Positions 44,834 through 53,537 of a DNA stretch of 64,000 bases are shown piece by piece. The DNA is taken from positions 124,001 through 188,000 of the forward strand of contig JBBCXB010000003.1 in assembly GCA_037145635.1 (NCBI GenBank), written 5' to 3'. Position 1 is the stretch's first letter; every line of letters starts with the position of its first letter. The notes under the pieces are model-generated. The model did not search any database, was not told where the DNA came from, and saw nothing but the letters and a program-made list of their open reading frames with translations. The position numbers were made by a program, and so were the translations under genes. The DNA is from JAATFS01 sp037145635. Lineage in GTDB: Bacteria; Pseudomonadota; Gammaproteobacteria; Xanthomonadales; Xanthomonadaceae.

Positions 44834-45946
44834 ATGTGCGGCATGCCCATGCCCTTCCGTCTCCTGCTGCGACCGATGCCCCTGGCGGGGCTGTTCACGC
44901 TGGCTGCCGTGGCGCTGTCGCTGCGGTTCGTGCCCGCGCCGCAGCACGACGGTGCCGCCGCGCTGCTGGCGCTGTACGCGCTGCTGTTCGTCGCCTTCCA
45001 GCTGACCTCGCAGCGCGCGGTGCTGCCCCACCTGGTGCTCGCGGCGATGCCGGTGGTCGTGCTGGGCATGGCGTGGCTGGCGCCCGGGCCGGGCACCGCG
45101 CAGGTGCTGCTGGTGATCTGGGTCGCCTGCACCTTCGCGGTCTGGCCGCTGCGCCGGGCCGCGGTCCCGGTCCTGCTGGCCAACACCGGCCTCTACCTGA
45201 TCATGCGCGACGCCGGCCACGAGGCCGCGCTGGTGGCGGTGCTGGTCAACCTGGGGTTCCAGCTGCTGGCCGGGCTGTGCGTGTACTACGCGCAGACCGC
45301 CGAGCACTCGCGCGACCGCCTGGCGCGGGTCAACGCCGACCTGCTGGCCACGCGCGCGCTGCTGGCCGACAGCGCCCGCGACGCCGAGCGCCTGCGCCTG
45401 GCGCGCGAGCTGCACGACGTGGCCGGGCACAAGCTGACCGCGATGCGGCTGCACCTGCGGCTGCTGGCGGCCGAGCCGGCGCTGGCGCAGCGCGAGGCGG
45501 TGCTGATGGCCGAGCGCCTGTCCGCCGAGCTGCTGGCCGACCTGCGCGACGTGGTGCAGTCGCTGCGCGACGACGCCGGCCTGGACCTGCAGACCGCGCT
45601 GCGCGCGCTGGCCGCGCCGTTCCCGCGGCCGCAGCTGCGGCTGCAGATCGAGCCGGACGTGCGCATCGCCGACCCGCAGGTGGCCGAGGCGCTGCTGCGG
45701 CTGGTGCAGGAGGCGCTGACCAATGCCGCCCGGCATGCCGACGCCGGCGAGGTGGCGGTGCGGCTGCGCTACGAGGACGCGCAGCTGCGGGTGGACATCG
45801 AGGACGACGGCCGGCGCGCCGAGCGCATCCGCGAGGGCAACGGCATCGGTGGCATGCGCGAGCGCCTGGTTGCCCTGCACGGCCGCCTGGAGCTGGGGCA
45901 CACGCCGCAGGGCGGCATGCACCTGACCGCGAGGCTGCCGGCATGA
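44834..45946 (+). CDS. Sensor histidine kinase, NarL/LiaS-like (HisKA_3)
   Basis: 370 residues. The N-terminal 150 residues contain five or six hydrophobic helices with short loops and no periplasmic sensor domain. The dimerisation/phosphoacceptor helix is RLARELHDVAGHKLTAMRL with H194, followed by an HATPase domain (QEALTNAARHADA as N-box, GNGIGGMRERL as G-box). It phosphorylates the response regulator encoded immediately downstream (ATGA overlap). The input is probably sensed within the membrane. ATG 44834, 44843 and 44849 are all possible starts. Confidence 0.88.
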   Translation: MCGMPMPFRLLLRPMPLAGLFTLAAVALSLRFVPAPQHDGAAALLALYALLFVAFQLTSQRAVLPHLVLAAMPVVVLGMAWLAPGPGTAQVLLVIWVACTFAVWPLRRAAVPVLLANTGLYLIMRDAGHEAALVAVLVNLGFQLLAGLCVYYAQTAEHSRDRLARVNADLLATRALLADSARDAERLRLARELHDVAGHKLTAMRLHLRLLAAEPALAQREAVLMAERLSAELLADLRDVVQSLRDDAGLDLQTALRALAAPFPRPQLRLQIEPDVRIADPQVAEALLRLVQEALTNAARHADAGEVAVRLRYEDAQLRVDIEDDGRRAERIREGNGIGGMRERLVALHGRLELGHTPQGGMHLTARLPA

Positions 45947-46575
45947 GCGCCCTGCGCATCGCCCTGGCCGACGACCAGGTGCTGGTCCGCGCCGGCCTGC
46001 GCGCGCTGCTGCAGGCGCAGGGGATCGAGGTGGCCTGCGAGGCCGACGACGGCGAACGCCTGCTCGAGGCGCTGGCCACCACCGCGGTGGACGTGGTGCT
46101 CAGCGACATCCGCATGCCGGGCATGGACGGCCTCCAGGCGCTGGAGCAGCTGCGCGCGCGCGGCGACCGCACCCCGGTGTTGCTGCTGACCACCTTCGAC
46201 GAGGCCGACCTGCTGCTGCGCGCCAGCGAGGCCGGTGCGCAGGGCTTCCTGCTCAAGGATGCCGCGCCCGAGGACCTGCGCGACGCGATCGCGCGCCTGG
46301 CCGCCGGGCAGACCCTGCTGCAGCCGGTCAGCACCGACCCGGTGCGCGCGCGCTACCGCTACCGCGACGAGGCGCCGCCGCGCGACACCTTCGGCGCGCG
46401 CGAGGTCGCGATCCTGCGCCTCCTCGCCGGCGGCTACTCCAACAAGGAGATCGCGCGCACGCTGTTCCTGGCCGAGGGCACGGTGAAGAACTACGTCTCC
46501 ACCGTGCTCGACAAGCTCGGCACCCGCGACCGCACCCGTGCCGTGCTGAAGGCGATCACGCTGCGGATCATCTGA
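45943..46575 (+). CDS. LuxR/NarL-type response regulator
   Basis: 210 residues. The receiver domain (1-120) has the acidic pair D10/D11, phospho-acceptor D55 in VVLSDIRMPG and the conserved Lys in LLKDAAPED. The C-terminal LuxR-type HTH (about 148-205, AREVAILRLLAGGYSNKEIARTLFLAEGTVKNYVS) binds DNA. Its start codon overlaps the kinase stop codon (ATGA), so both are translated together. Target genes are unknown; genes nearby (isoprenylcysteine methyltransferase-like, fabV) are candidates but not proven. Confidence 0.9.
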   Translation: MSALRIALADDQVLVRAGLRALLQAQGIEVACEADDGERLLEALATTAVDVVLSDIRMPGMDGLQALEQLRARGDRTPVLLLTTFDEADLLLRASEAGAQGFLLKDAAPEDLRDAIARLAAGQTLLQPVSTDPVRARYRYRDEAPPRDTFGAREVAILRLLAGGYSNKEIARTLFLAEGTVKNYVSTVLDKLGTRDRTRAVLKAITLRII

Positions 46576-46735
46576 GCGCCGCAGCGGGCCCGTGGCCGCG
46601 GCCGTCCTCGCCGCCGGCGCGGGCGCGGCGCGTCCCGGCGCTCCATACCCCACCGTGTGCCGCGCCGCGGGACTTCTTGAACCCGCCGCCAGCCCTTAAA
46701 ATGCCGCGGGGCATCTTGCCGACGAGGAACACACG

Positions 46736-47944
46736 TTGATCATCCATCCGAAAGTCCGCGGTTTCATCTGCACCACCACGCACCCGCTCGGCTGCGAGCG
46801 CAACGTGCTCGAGCAGATCGAGGCCACCCGCGCGCGCGGCGTGCGCAGCGACGGGCCGAAGAAGGTGCTGGTGATCGGCGCGTCCAGCGGCTACGGCCTG
46901 GCCTCGCGCATCACCGCCGCGTTCGGCTTCGGTGCCGACACCCTCGGCGTGTTCTTCGAGAAGCCCGGCAGCGACAAGAAGGCCGGCACCGCCGGCTGGT
47001 ACAACTCGGCCGCGTTCGACAAGCACGCCAAGGCGCAGGGCCTGTACAGCCGCTCGATCAACGGCGACGCGTTCTCCGACGCGGCGCGCGCGCAGGTGAT
47101 CGAGCTGATCCGCGACGAGATGGGCGGCCAGGTCGACCTGGTGGTGTACTCGCTGGCCTCGCCGGTGCGCAAGCTGCCGGCCACCGGCGAAGTGAAGCGC
47201 TCGGCGCTCAAGCCGATCGGCGAGACCTACACCGCCACCGCGATCGACACCAACAAGGACACCATCATCCAGGCCTCGATCGAGCCGGCCACCGAGCAGG
47301 AGATCGCCGATACCGTCACCGTGATGGGCGGCCAGGACTGGGAGCTGTGGATCGACGCGCTGGAAGGCGCCGGCGTGCTCGCCGAGGGCGCGCGCAGCGT
47401 GGCCTTCAGCTACATCGGCACCGAGATCACCTGGCCGATCTACTGGCACGGCGCGCTGGGCAAGGCCAAGGTGGACCTGGATCAGACCGCGCAGCGCCTG
47501 GACGCGCGCCTGCGCGCCCGCGGCGGCGGCGCCAACGTGGCCGTGCTCAAGTCGGTGGTCACCCAGGCCAGCGCCGCGATCCCGGTGATGCCGCTGTACA
47601 TCTCCATGGTCTACAGGATCATGAAGGACAAGGGCCTGCACGAAGGCACGATCGACCAGCTCGACCGCCTGTTCCGCGAGCGCCTGTACCGCGAGGACGG
47701 CCAGCCCGCCGCCACTGACGACCAGAACCGGCTGCGCCTGGACGACTGGGAACTGCGCGACGACGTGCAGGACGCCTGCAAGGCGCTGTGGCCGCAGGTG
47801 ACCACCGAGAACCTGTTCCAGCTCACCGACTACGCCGGCTACAAGCACGAGTTCCTCAAGCTGTTCGGCTTCGAGCGCGACGACGTGGACTACGACGCCG
47901 ACGTCGATCCGGACGTGAAGTTCGACTGCATCGAGCTGGAGTAA
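46736..47944 (+). CDS. fabV: Enoyl-ACP reductase FabV
   Basis: 402 residues, full length for FabV. It reduces trans-2-enoyl-ACP with NADH in fatty-acid synthesis and is the triclosan-resistant reductase found in Xanthomonas and Vibrio. The start is TTG at 46736: the family opens with MII(K/H)PKVRGFICTTTHP, and GAGGAA lies 8 bases upstream. Cofactor loop VIGASSGYGLASRI and the catalytic pair Tyr-x8-Lys (YWHGALGKAK) are present. No competing fabI is in view. Confidence 0.95.
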   Translation: MIIHPKVRGFICTTTHPLGCERNVLEQIEATRARGVRSDGPKKVLVIGASSGYGLASRITAAFGFGADTLGVFFEKPGSDKKAGTAGWYNSAAFDKHAKAQGLYSRSINGDAFSDAARAQVIELIRDEMGGQVDLVVYSLASPVRKLPATGEVKRSALKPIGETYTATAIDTNKDTIIQASIEPATEQEIADTVTVMGGQDWELWIDALEGAGVLAEGARSVAFSYIGTEITWPIYWHGALGKAKVDLDQTAQRLDARLRARGGGANVAVLKSVVTQASAAIPVMPLYISMVYRIMKDKGLHEGTIDQLDRLFRERLYREDGQPAATDDQNRLRLDDWELRDDVQDACKALWPQVTTENLFQLTDYAGYKHEFLKLFGFERDDVDYDADVDPDVKFDCIELE

Positions 47945-47949
47945 GCGTC

Positions 47950-48012
47950 GGGAATGGGGAGTGGGGATTAGGGAATCGGCCGTCGCGATTCCCCTTTCCC
48001 GATTCCCCATTC
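47950..48012. terminator. GGGAATC/GATTCCC inverted repeat between convergent genes
   Basis: GGGAATGGGGAGTGGGGATT followed by AGGGAATCG pairs imperfectly with the CGATTCCCC-rich arm ending at 48012. Located between the convergent fabV and kdgK genes, it could terminate both. A related half-copy lies at 25681, so it belongs to a dispersed intergenic repeat family. Confidence 0.5.
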
Positions 48013-49033
48013 ACCGCCTCACATCGAACCGCGCCTCGCCGACCAGCGCCTGCACCTCGGCCACCGACACCGGATTGAAGTCGCCCGGGATCGAGTGCTT
48101 CAGGCAGCCGGCGGCCAGGCCGAAGCGCACCGTCGCCTCGGCGTCCCAGCCTTCGATCAGGCCGTGCAGCACGCCGGCGGCGAAGGCGTCGCCGCCACCG
48201 ATGCGGTCGACCACCGCCGTCAGCGCCTCCTCCGGTGCCACCGCGCAGCCGCCGTCGCGGTCCAGCAGCATCGCGCCCAGGCCGTGGTGGTCCACGCTGT
48301 GGGTCGTGCGCTGGGTGCAGGCCATGCGCTGCAGCTGCGGGAACGCGGCGAACGCCTGCTGCGCCGCGGCGCGCACGCGCTCGGCCAGGGTCGGCTGCTC
48401 GAACGACCCGCCCAGCACCACGCCGATGTCGCGGTGGTCGGCGAACACCACGTCGGCGCAGGCGAACAGCTCGCGCAGCACGCCGGCGGCATCGCCGCCC
48501 CAGCGCTGCCACAGCCGGGGCCGGAAGTTGCCGTCGAACGACACCCGCACGCCGTGTGCGCGCGCCGCGCGGGCGGCGGCCAGCGTGGCCTGCGCCACGT
48601 TCGCGCCCAGCGCCGGGCTGACCCCGGACAGGTGCAGCCACTGCGCGCCGTCGAGCAGGCGCGGCCAGTCGTAGGCGTCGGCCGCGGCCAGCGCGAACGC
48701 CGAATCGGCGCGGTCGTACACCACCTCGCTGGGCCGGTGCAGCGCCCCGGTGGTGAGGAAGTACAGGCCCATGCGGCCGTCGGCGCGGGCCACCCCGCGG
48801 GTGTCCACGCCGTGCCGGCGCAGCTCGCCGGTGGCCGCGGCGCCGAGCGGGTTGTCGGCCACCGTGCCCACCATCGCCACGTCGTGGCCGAAATGCGCCA
48901 GCGACACGCCGACGTTGGCCTCGGCGCCGCCGATATGCACCTCCAGCTGCGGCGACTGCAGCAGCAGCTGCCGGCCGGGCGCGCCCAGCCGCAGCAACAG
49001 TTCTCCGAAACACACGACACGGGTACGGCTCAT
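48011..49033 (-). CDS. kdgK: 2-keto-3-deoxygluconate kinase
   Basis: A 340-residue PfkB-family sugar kinase. It starts VVCFGELLLRLGAPG, has HIGGAEANVGVSLAHFG (substrate loop), SFDGNFRPRLW and the ATP/catalytic motif DRIGGGDAFAAGVLHGL with the general-base Asp. Those features, with the pectinesterase and TonB receptor alongside, identify KdgK, which phosphorylates 2-keto-3-deoxygluconate made during pectin and uronate breakdown. The ATG at 49033 has GGAGG 11 bases upstream. The gene is divergent from the receptor, and two similar palindromes lie between them. Confidence 0.85.
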   Translation of the reverse strand: MSRTRVVCFGELLLRLGAPGRQLLLQSPQLEVHIGGAEANVGVSLAHFGHDVAMVGTVADNPLGAAATGELRRHGVDTRGVARADGRMGLYFLTTGALHRPSEVVYDRADSAFALAAADAYDWPRLLDGAQWLHLSGVSPALGANVAQATLAAARAARAHGVRVSFDGNFRPRLWQRWGGDAAGVLRELFACADVVFADHRDIGVVLGGSFEQPTLAERVRAAAQQAFAAFPQLQRMACTQRTTHSVDHHGLGAMLLDRDGGCAVAPEEALTAVVDRIGGGDAFAAGVLHGLIEGWDAEATVRFGLAAGCLKHSIPGDFNPVSVAEVQALVGEARFDVRR

Positions 49034-49087
49034 GGGCGATCTGCCTCCAAGCGGATGCGTGACGAGGTGGGGGTCCCGTCGGGGTGG

Positions 49088-49106
49088 AATGACCATCGGT
49101 GTCATT
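49088..49106. promoter_or_regulatory. Candidate shared operator, kdgK-proximal
   Basis: AATGAC-CATCGGT-GTCATT is a near-symmetric 19-bp element 55 bp upstream of kdgK. The core TGACCATCGGTGTCAT differs by one base from that at 49245, so both are probably bound by one regulator (LacI-type symmetry). Confidence 0.55.
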
Positions 49107-49244
49107 GAATTCTGCACCCGGCGCGGGTCGTGCGCCGGGCGAGCCCCCATTGTCGCAGGACTGTCGCGAGACAACACGGTTTTTCTGGGCAATTTCTGTT
49201 GCGCTGCAAGATGTGACAGGGTTTGGCAGCTGCTAACTTCGTTT

Positions 49245-49260
49245 TGACCAGCGGTGTCAT
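49245..49260. promoter_or_regulatory. Candidate shared operator, receptor-proximal
   Basis: TGACCAGCGGTGTCAT lies 58 bp upstream of the TonB receptor ATG and matches the element at 49090 in 15 of 16 positions. It includes TTGACC at 49244-49249, which could serve as a -35. Confidence 0.55.
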
Positions 49261-49317
49261 CCGCTGCAAAGCACCCTGGAACACCGCGAAGTTCATGGAC
49301 CCTTGGGAGGGGAGGAC

Positions 49318-52083
49318 ATGCAGTCTCGTAACTCTGGCCGGAAGACACCGGTTACCTTGCTTGCGCTTTCGATCGGCCTGGCGCTGCACGCGGCCCCGGT
49401 GCGGGCCCAGGACGCCGCCGCGCCGCAGGCGCCGGCCGCCGCGTCCGAGCCCGCCGTCGACCTGGACGCGGTCACCGTCACCGGCTACCGCGCCAGCGTC
49501 GAGCGCGCGCTGGACATCAAGCGCGGCGAAGCCGGCATGGTCGACGCCATCGTCGCCGAGGACATCGCCAACTTCCCCGACCTCAACCTGGCCGAGTCGC
49601 TGCAGCGCATCCCCGGCGTGGTGATCACCCGCGATGCCGGCGAGGGCCGCAACATCTCGGTGCGCGGCCTCGGCCCGGACTTCACCCGCGTGCGCATCAA
49701 CGGCATGGAGGCGCTGACCACCGTGGGCGCCTCCGACCAGTCCGGCGGCTCCAACCGCAGCCGCGGCTTCGACTTCAACGTGTTCGCCTCGGACCTGTTC
49801 ACCCAGCTGGTGGTGCGCAAGACCGCCTCGGCCGACGTCGAGGAGGGCTCGCTCGGCGCCACCGTCGACCTCAAGACCGCGCACCCGTTCGACTACGACG
49901 GCTTCACCTTCGCCGCCAGCGGCCAGGCCAGCTACAACGGCATGGCCGAGAAGGCCGACCCGCGCGTCGCCGCGCTGGTGGCCAATACCTGGGCCGACCG
50001 CACCTTCGGCGGCCTGCTGTCGGTGGCCTACTCCGAGCGCCAGATCCTGGAGGAGGGCAGCAACAGCGGACGCTGGGCCAACGGCCCCAGCAACGGCAAC
50101 TTCAGTGCCGCCTCGCCGTTCGCCGCCGCGCGCGCGGCCAACGTGTTCCACCCGCGCTTCCCGCGCTACACGCTGATGGAGCACGAGCAGGAGCGCCTGG
50201 GCATCACCGGCTCGCTGCAGTGGGCGCCGAGCGACCGCACCCAGTTCTCGCTCGACGGCCTGTACTCCAAGATCGACGCCAAGCGCACCGAGAAGTACAT
50301 CGAGGCGATCTCCTTCAGCCGCGGCGCCTCGCAGGGCGGCAAGCCGCAGACGATCGTGCGCGACGGCTACATCGACCCGGCCACCGGCGCGCTGCTGTAC
50401 GGCCGGTTCGACAACGTCGACGTGCGCTCGGAGCAGCGCTACGACGAGTGGAACACGGTCTTCAAGCAGCTCACCCTCAACGGCGAGCACCGCTTCAGCG
50501 ACAGCTTCAAGCTCAACGGCCAGGTCGGCACCTCCAGCTCCAAGCACGACAACCCGATCCAGACCACGGTCATCATGGACAAGCTGGACGTGGACGGCTA
50601 CTCGTACGACTACCGCGGCAACAGCCGCCGGCCGGTGTTCGACTACGGCATCGACCCCACCGACCCGAGCGGCTGGACCCTGGCCGAGATCCGCCTGCGC
50701 CCGCAGTACGTCGAGAACACCTTCGACACCGGCAGCCTGGACTTCGACTGGAACTTCGGCCCCGGCTTCACCCTCAAGGGCGGCGTGCTGGCCAAGAACT
50801 ACGGCTTCCGCACCCGTGAGCTGCGCCGCGGCAACGAGACCCTCGTGCCGACCTTCGCCGACGGCACCCGCACCGTGCCGGTGAACCTGACCCAGCTGGC
50901 CTCGCTCAGCGGCCTCGACGGCCATCCCGGCACCTGGGTGGTGCCGGACCTGGCGGGCGTGGCCCAGGCGCTGGACCTGTACAGCAACAGCGGCACCTTC
51001 GCCCTGGCCGAGCGCGCGGTGAACACCCGCCAGGTCGAGGAGAAGGATCGCGGCGCCTGGCTGATGGGGCAGTTCGCGTTCGACGTGGGCAGCATCCCGT
51101 TCTCCGGCAACGTGGGCGTGCGCTACGTGCGGACCCAGCAGCAGTCCACCGGCTACGCCACCGTCGGCACCTCGCTGGTGCAGACCACGGTGCAGCGCGA
51201 GTACGACGACACCCTGCCCTCGCTCAACCTGGTGGCCGAGCTGACCCCGGACCTGCTGGTGCGCTTCGGCGCGGCCAAGGTGATGTCGCGGCCCGGCCTC
51301 GGCAGCCTGACCCCCGGCGTCACCGTCAACGTCTCCGGCGGCGCGCGCAGCGTCAGCGGCGGCAACCCGGACCTGGAGCCGATCCGTGCCCGGACCGCAG
51401 ACCTCGGCGTGGAGTGGTACTTCCAGGAAGGCGCGATGCTGGGGCTGGCGGTGTTCTACAAGGACATCGAGAGCTTCGTGCAGACCACGCGCGTGGTCCA
51501 GACCTACGCCGCCAGCGGCCTGCCCGCCGCGCTGCTGGACGGCACCGGCGCCAGCGTCGACGACGACTTCGTCTTCAGCGTGCCGCTCAACACCCCCGGC
51601 GGCGACCTCAAGGGCGCCGAGTTCAACTACACCCAACCCTTCAGCTTCCTGCCCGGCCGCTGGAGCAACTTCGGCCTGCAGCTCAACTACACCTACGTCG
51701 ATTCCAAGATCCAGTACCTGACCTCGACCGGCGCCAACTCGCTGGAGGCCGACCTCACCGGCCTGTCCAAGAACGCGTACAACGGCACGCTGTTCTACGA
51801 AGGCAAGCAGTTCAGCGGGCGCGTGTCCTACACCCACCGCGACGACTACCTGACCCAAGTGCCGGCCACCGAGACCGGTTTCGACGTGCACGGCATGAAG
51901 GCGACCAACACCATCGACGCCTCGCTCAGCTGGAAGATCGACGACCACCTGGAGCTCAGCCTGGAAGGCATCAACCTCACCAACGAGCCGTCGGACGAGT
52001 GGGTGGGCTCCGGCTCGCAGCTGCCGCTGCAGTACAGCGAGACCGGCCGCCAGTACCTGCTGGGCGTGCGCTACAAGTTCTGA
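49318..52083 (+). CDS. TonB-dependent receptor, carbohydrate (pectin-derived) type
   Basis: 921 residues. Signal peptide MQSRNSGRKTPVTLLALSIG..., cut near VRAQDA; then the carbohydrate-class N-terminus VDLDAVTVTGYRASVERALDIKR and plug motifs VDAIVAEDIANFPDLNLAES and ISVRGLGPDFTRVRINGMEAL. The long barrel ends LLGVRYKF. This long class (VTGYRASLxxAL ... SVRGLGPxFxxVxxNG) is the one used for oligosaccharides in Xanthomonas carbohydrate utilisation loci. Strong GGGAGGGGAGGAC precedes the ATG at 49318; the in-frame TTG at 49303 is not preferred. It is likely to import oligogalacturonides released by extracellular pectin enzymes. Confidence 0.88.
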   Translation: MQSRNSGRKTPVTLLALSIGLALHAAPVRAQDAAAPQAPAAASEPAVDLDAVTVTGYRASVERALDIKRGEAGMVDAIVAEDIANFPDLNLAESLQRIPGVVITRDAGEGRNISVRGLGPDFTRVRINGMEALTTVGASDQSGGSNRSRGFDFNVFASDLFTQLVVRKTASADVEEGSLGATVDLKTAHPFDYDGFTFAASGQASYNGMAEKADPRVAALVANTWADRTFGGLLSVAYSERQILEEGSNSGRWANGPSNGNFSAASPFAAARAANVFHPRFPRYTLMEHEQERLGITGSLQWAPSDRTQFSLDGLYSKIDAKRTEKYIEAISFSRGASQGGKPQTIVRDGYIDPATGALLYGRFDNVDVRSEQRYDEWNTVFKQLTLNGEHRFSDSFKLNGQVGTSSSKHDNPIQTTVIMDKLDVDGYSYDYRGNSRRPVFDYGIDPTDPSGWTLAEIRLRPQYVENTFDTGSLDFDWNFGPGFTLKGGVLAKNYGFRTRELRRGNETLVPTFADGTRTVPVNLTQLASLSGLDGHPGTWVVPDLAGVAQALDLYSNSGTFALAERAVNTRQVEEKDRGAWLMGQFAFDVGSIPFSGNVGVRYVRTQQQSTGYATVGTSLVQTTVQREYDDTLPSLNLVAELTPDLLVRFGAAKVMSRPGLGSLTPGVTVNVSGGARSVSGGNPDLEPIRARTADLGVEWYFQEGAMLGLAVFYKDIESFVQTTRVVQTYAASGLPAALLDGTGASVDDDFVFSVPLNTPGGDLKGAEFNYTQPFSFLPGRWSNFGLQLNYTYVDSKIQYLTSTGANSLEADLTGLSKNAYNGTLFYEGKQFSGRVSYTHRDDYLTQVPATETGFDVHGMKATNTIDASLSWKIDDHLELSLEGINLTNEPSDEWVGSGSQLPLQYSETGRQYLLGVRYKF

Positions 52084-52477
52084 GGACGGCGCCCGCCGCG
52101 TGCCGGCACGCGCCCATCGCGCGTCCCGGCCACGCCGGCGCCACGGCCATGATGCGACGCACGATGCCCGCGGCCGGGCGAGCGCCTAGAGTCTGCGGCG
52201 GCCACGGGTGGCCCGGCCTCGCCGGCGCCTGCAGGCGCAGGTGCCCGGGGCGACCACCGGGCCAAGGAGAACATGCAATGACGGACGCTCGATGCAGCAC
52301 GCCCCACGCGCCCGCCCCCGGGCGACCGCCTCGCTGGCCAGCACGTCGTCGCGCCGGCGAAGCCACGCCGCTGGCCCATGCCCTCCGCACGTCTCGGAAG
52401 GCGTCGCCTCGCGCCACCGCACGGCACGGAGCCTGCACGCGCCGGCGTCCCGTTCACCGGCCCTGCGCGGGGCCTGC
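52084..52477. other. 394-bp region between receptor and pectinesterase genes
   Basis: GC-rich sequence with several hairpins, e.g. GGCCACGGGTGGCC near 52199. It contains one possible small gene, listed separately, that ends in a 4-base overlap with the pectinesterase start. Confidence 0.5.
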
Positions 52478-52481
52478 ATGA
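52278..52481 (+). CDS. Possible 67-residue upstream ORF coupled to the pectinesterase
   Basis: AAGGAGA at 52264-52270 is placed 7 bases before this ATG, much better than anything before the pectinesterase ATG. The ORF ends at TGA 52479-52481, overlapping the pectinesterase ATG (ATGA). The peptide is Arg/Pro/Ala-rich (MTDARCSTPHAPAPGRPPRW...) and lacks a protein-like core, so it may be a leader that couples translation rather than a functional protein. Confidence 0.25.
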   Translation: MTDARCSTPHAPAPGRPPRWPARRRAGEATPLAHALRTSRKASPRATARHGACTRRRPVHRPCAGPA

Positions 52482-53503
52482 GGCCTCGCCGCAGTCCGGA
52501 ACCGTGCCGCCCCGGCCACCCGCCTGCATGTAACGATGCCGCGCGCCCTGCAGCCGGCCTCGCCCCGCTGGCCCTCGCCCTCGTCCTCGCCGCTCCGCCG
52601 CTGCATGCACGCGAGTGGGTGGTGGCCGCCGACGGCAGCGGCGACTACCGCGACCTGCAGCAGGCGCTGGACGCGGTGCCGCCGGGCAACCCGCGCGAGC
52701 AGGTCATCCGGCTGCGCCCCGGCCTGTACCGCGGCGTGTTCACCGTCGACGCCAACCGCCCGCACGTGCGCCTGGTCGGTGCCGGGGCCGGGGCCAGCGT
52801 GCTGAGCTGGAACAACTACGCCGACCTGATCGACCCGGCCAGCGGCCGGCCGCTGCGCACTAGCGGCTCGGCCACCGTCTACGTCTACGGCGATGCCTTC
52901 GTCGCCGAGGACCTGACCATCGAGAACACCGCCGGCCGCGTCGGCCAGGCGGTGGCGCTGAGCGTGCAGGCCCCGCACGCCGGCTTCCGCAACGTGCGCC
53001 TGCTCGGCCACCAGGACACGCTCTACACCCACACCGGCAGCGTGGTGCACTTCAAGGACTGCTACATCGAGGGCACCGTTGATTTCATCTTCGGCGGCGC
53101 CACCGCACTGTTCGACGACTGCGTGATCGTCTCCAGCGGCGCGCCGGGCTACGTCACCGCCGCCTCCACCCCGCAGGGCCAGCGCTTCGGCTACGTGTTC
53201 CGGCGCGCGCTGCTGCGCGGCGAGGGCACCGCCACCACCTACCTCGGCCGGCCGTGGCGCCCGTACGCACGCACCGTGTTCCTGGACAGCGATCTCGGCG
53301 CGCACATCGCGCCCGCCGGCTGGCACGACTGGGACAAGCCCGGGGCCCAGGCCACCAGCTACTACGGCGAGTTCGGCAGCAAGGGCGCCGGCGCCGCGCC
53401 CGAGCAGCGCGTGCGCTGGGCGCACCACCTCTCCGGCGACGAAGCCGCCGCCTACACCGACGACGCCATCCTCGGCGACTGGCAGCCGTTCCGTGCGCGC
53501 TGA
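52478..53503 (+). CDS. Pectinesterase (CE8), secreted
   Basis: 341 residues. After a basic N-terminus, a hydrophobic signal (LAPLALALVLAAPPLHA) ends near 44. The parallel beta-helix carries all pectin-methylesterase motifs: GLYRG (variant of GxYxE, 82-86), QAVAL 157-161, QDTL 179-182, DFIFG 202-206 and LGRPW 256-260, giving catalytic residues Q157, Q179, D180, D202 and R258. It de-esterifies homogalacturonan, making it accessible to lyases or hydrolases. It lies between the TonB receptor and the large secreted protein. Confidence 0.9.
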   Translation: MRPRRSPEPCRPGHPPACNDAARPAAGLAPLALALVLAAPPLHAREWVVAADGSGDYRDLQQALDAVPPGNPREQVIRLRPGLYRGVFTVDANRPHVRLVGAGAGASVLSWNNYADLIDPASGRPLRTSGSATVYVYGDAFVAEDLTIENTAGRVGQAVALSVQAPHAGFRNVRLLGHQDTLYTHTGSVVHFKDCYIEGTVDFIFGGATALFDDCVIVSSGAPGYVTAASTPQGQRFGYVFRRALLRGEGTATTYLGRPWRPYARTVFLDSDLGAHIAPAGWHDWDKPGAQATSYYGEFGSKGAGAAPEQRVRWAHHLSGDEAAAYTDDAILGDWQPFRAR

Positions 53504-53537
53504 TGCCGCCCTCGCGTCCACCCCCCGAGTCCATCGC

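Noticed and set aside
49102..51948. A 948-residue minus-strand frame opposite the pectin-locus receptor
   Set aside because: Same reason: antisense to a receptor with signal peptide, plug and barrel motifs.
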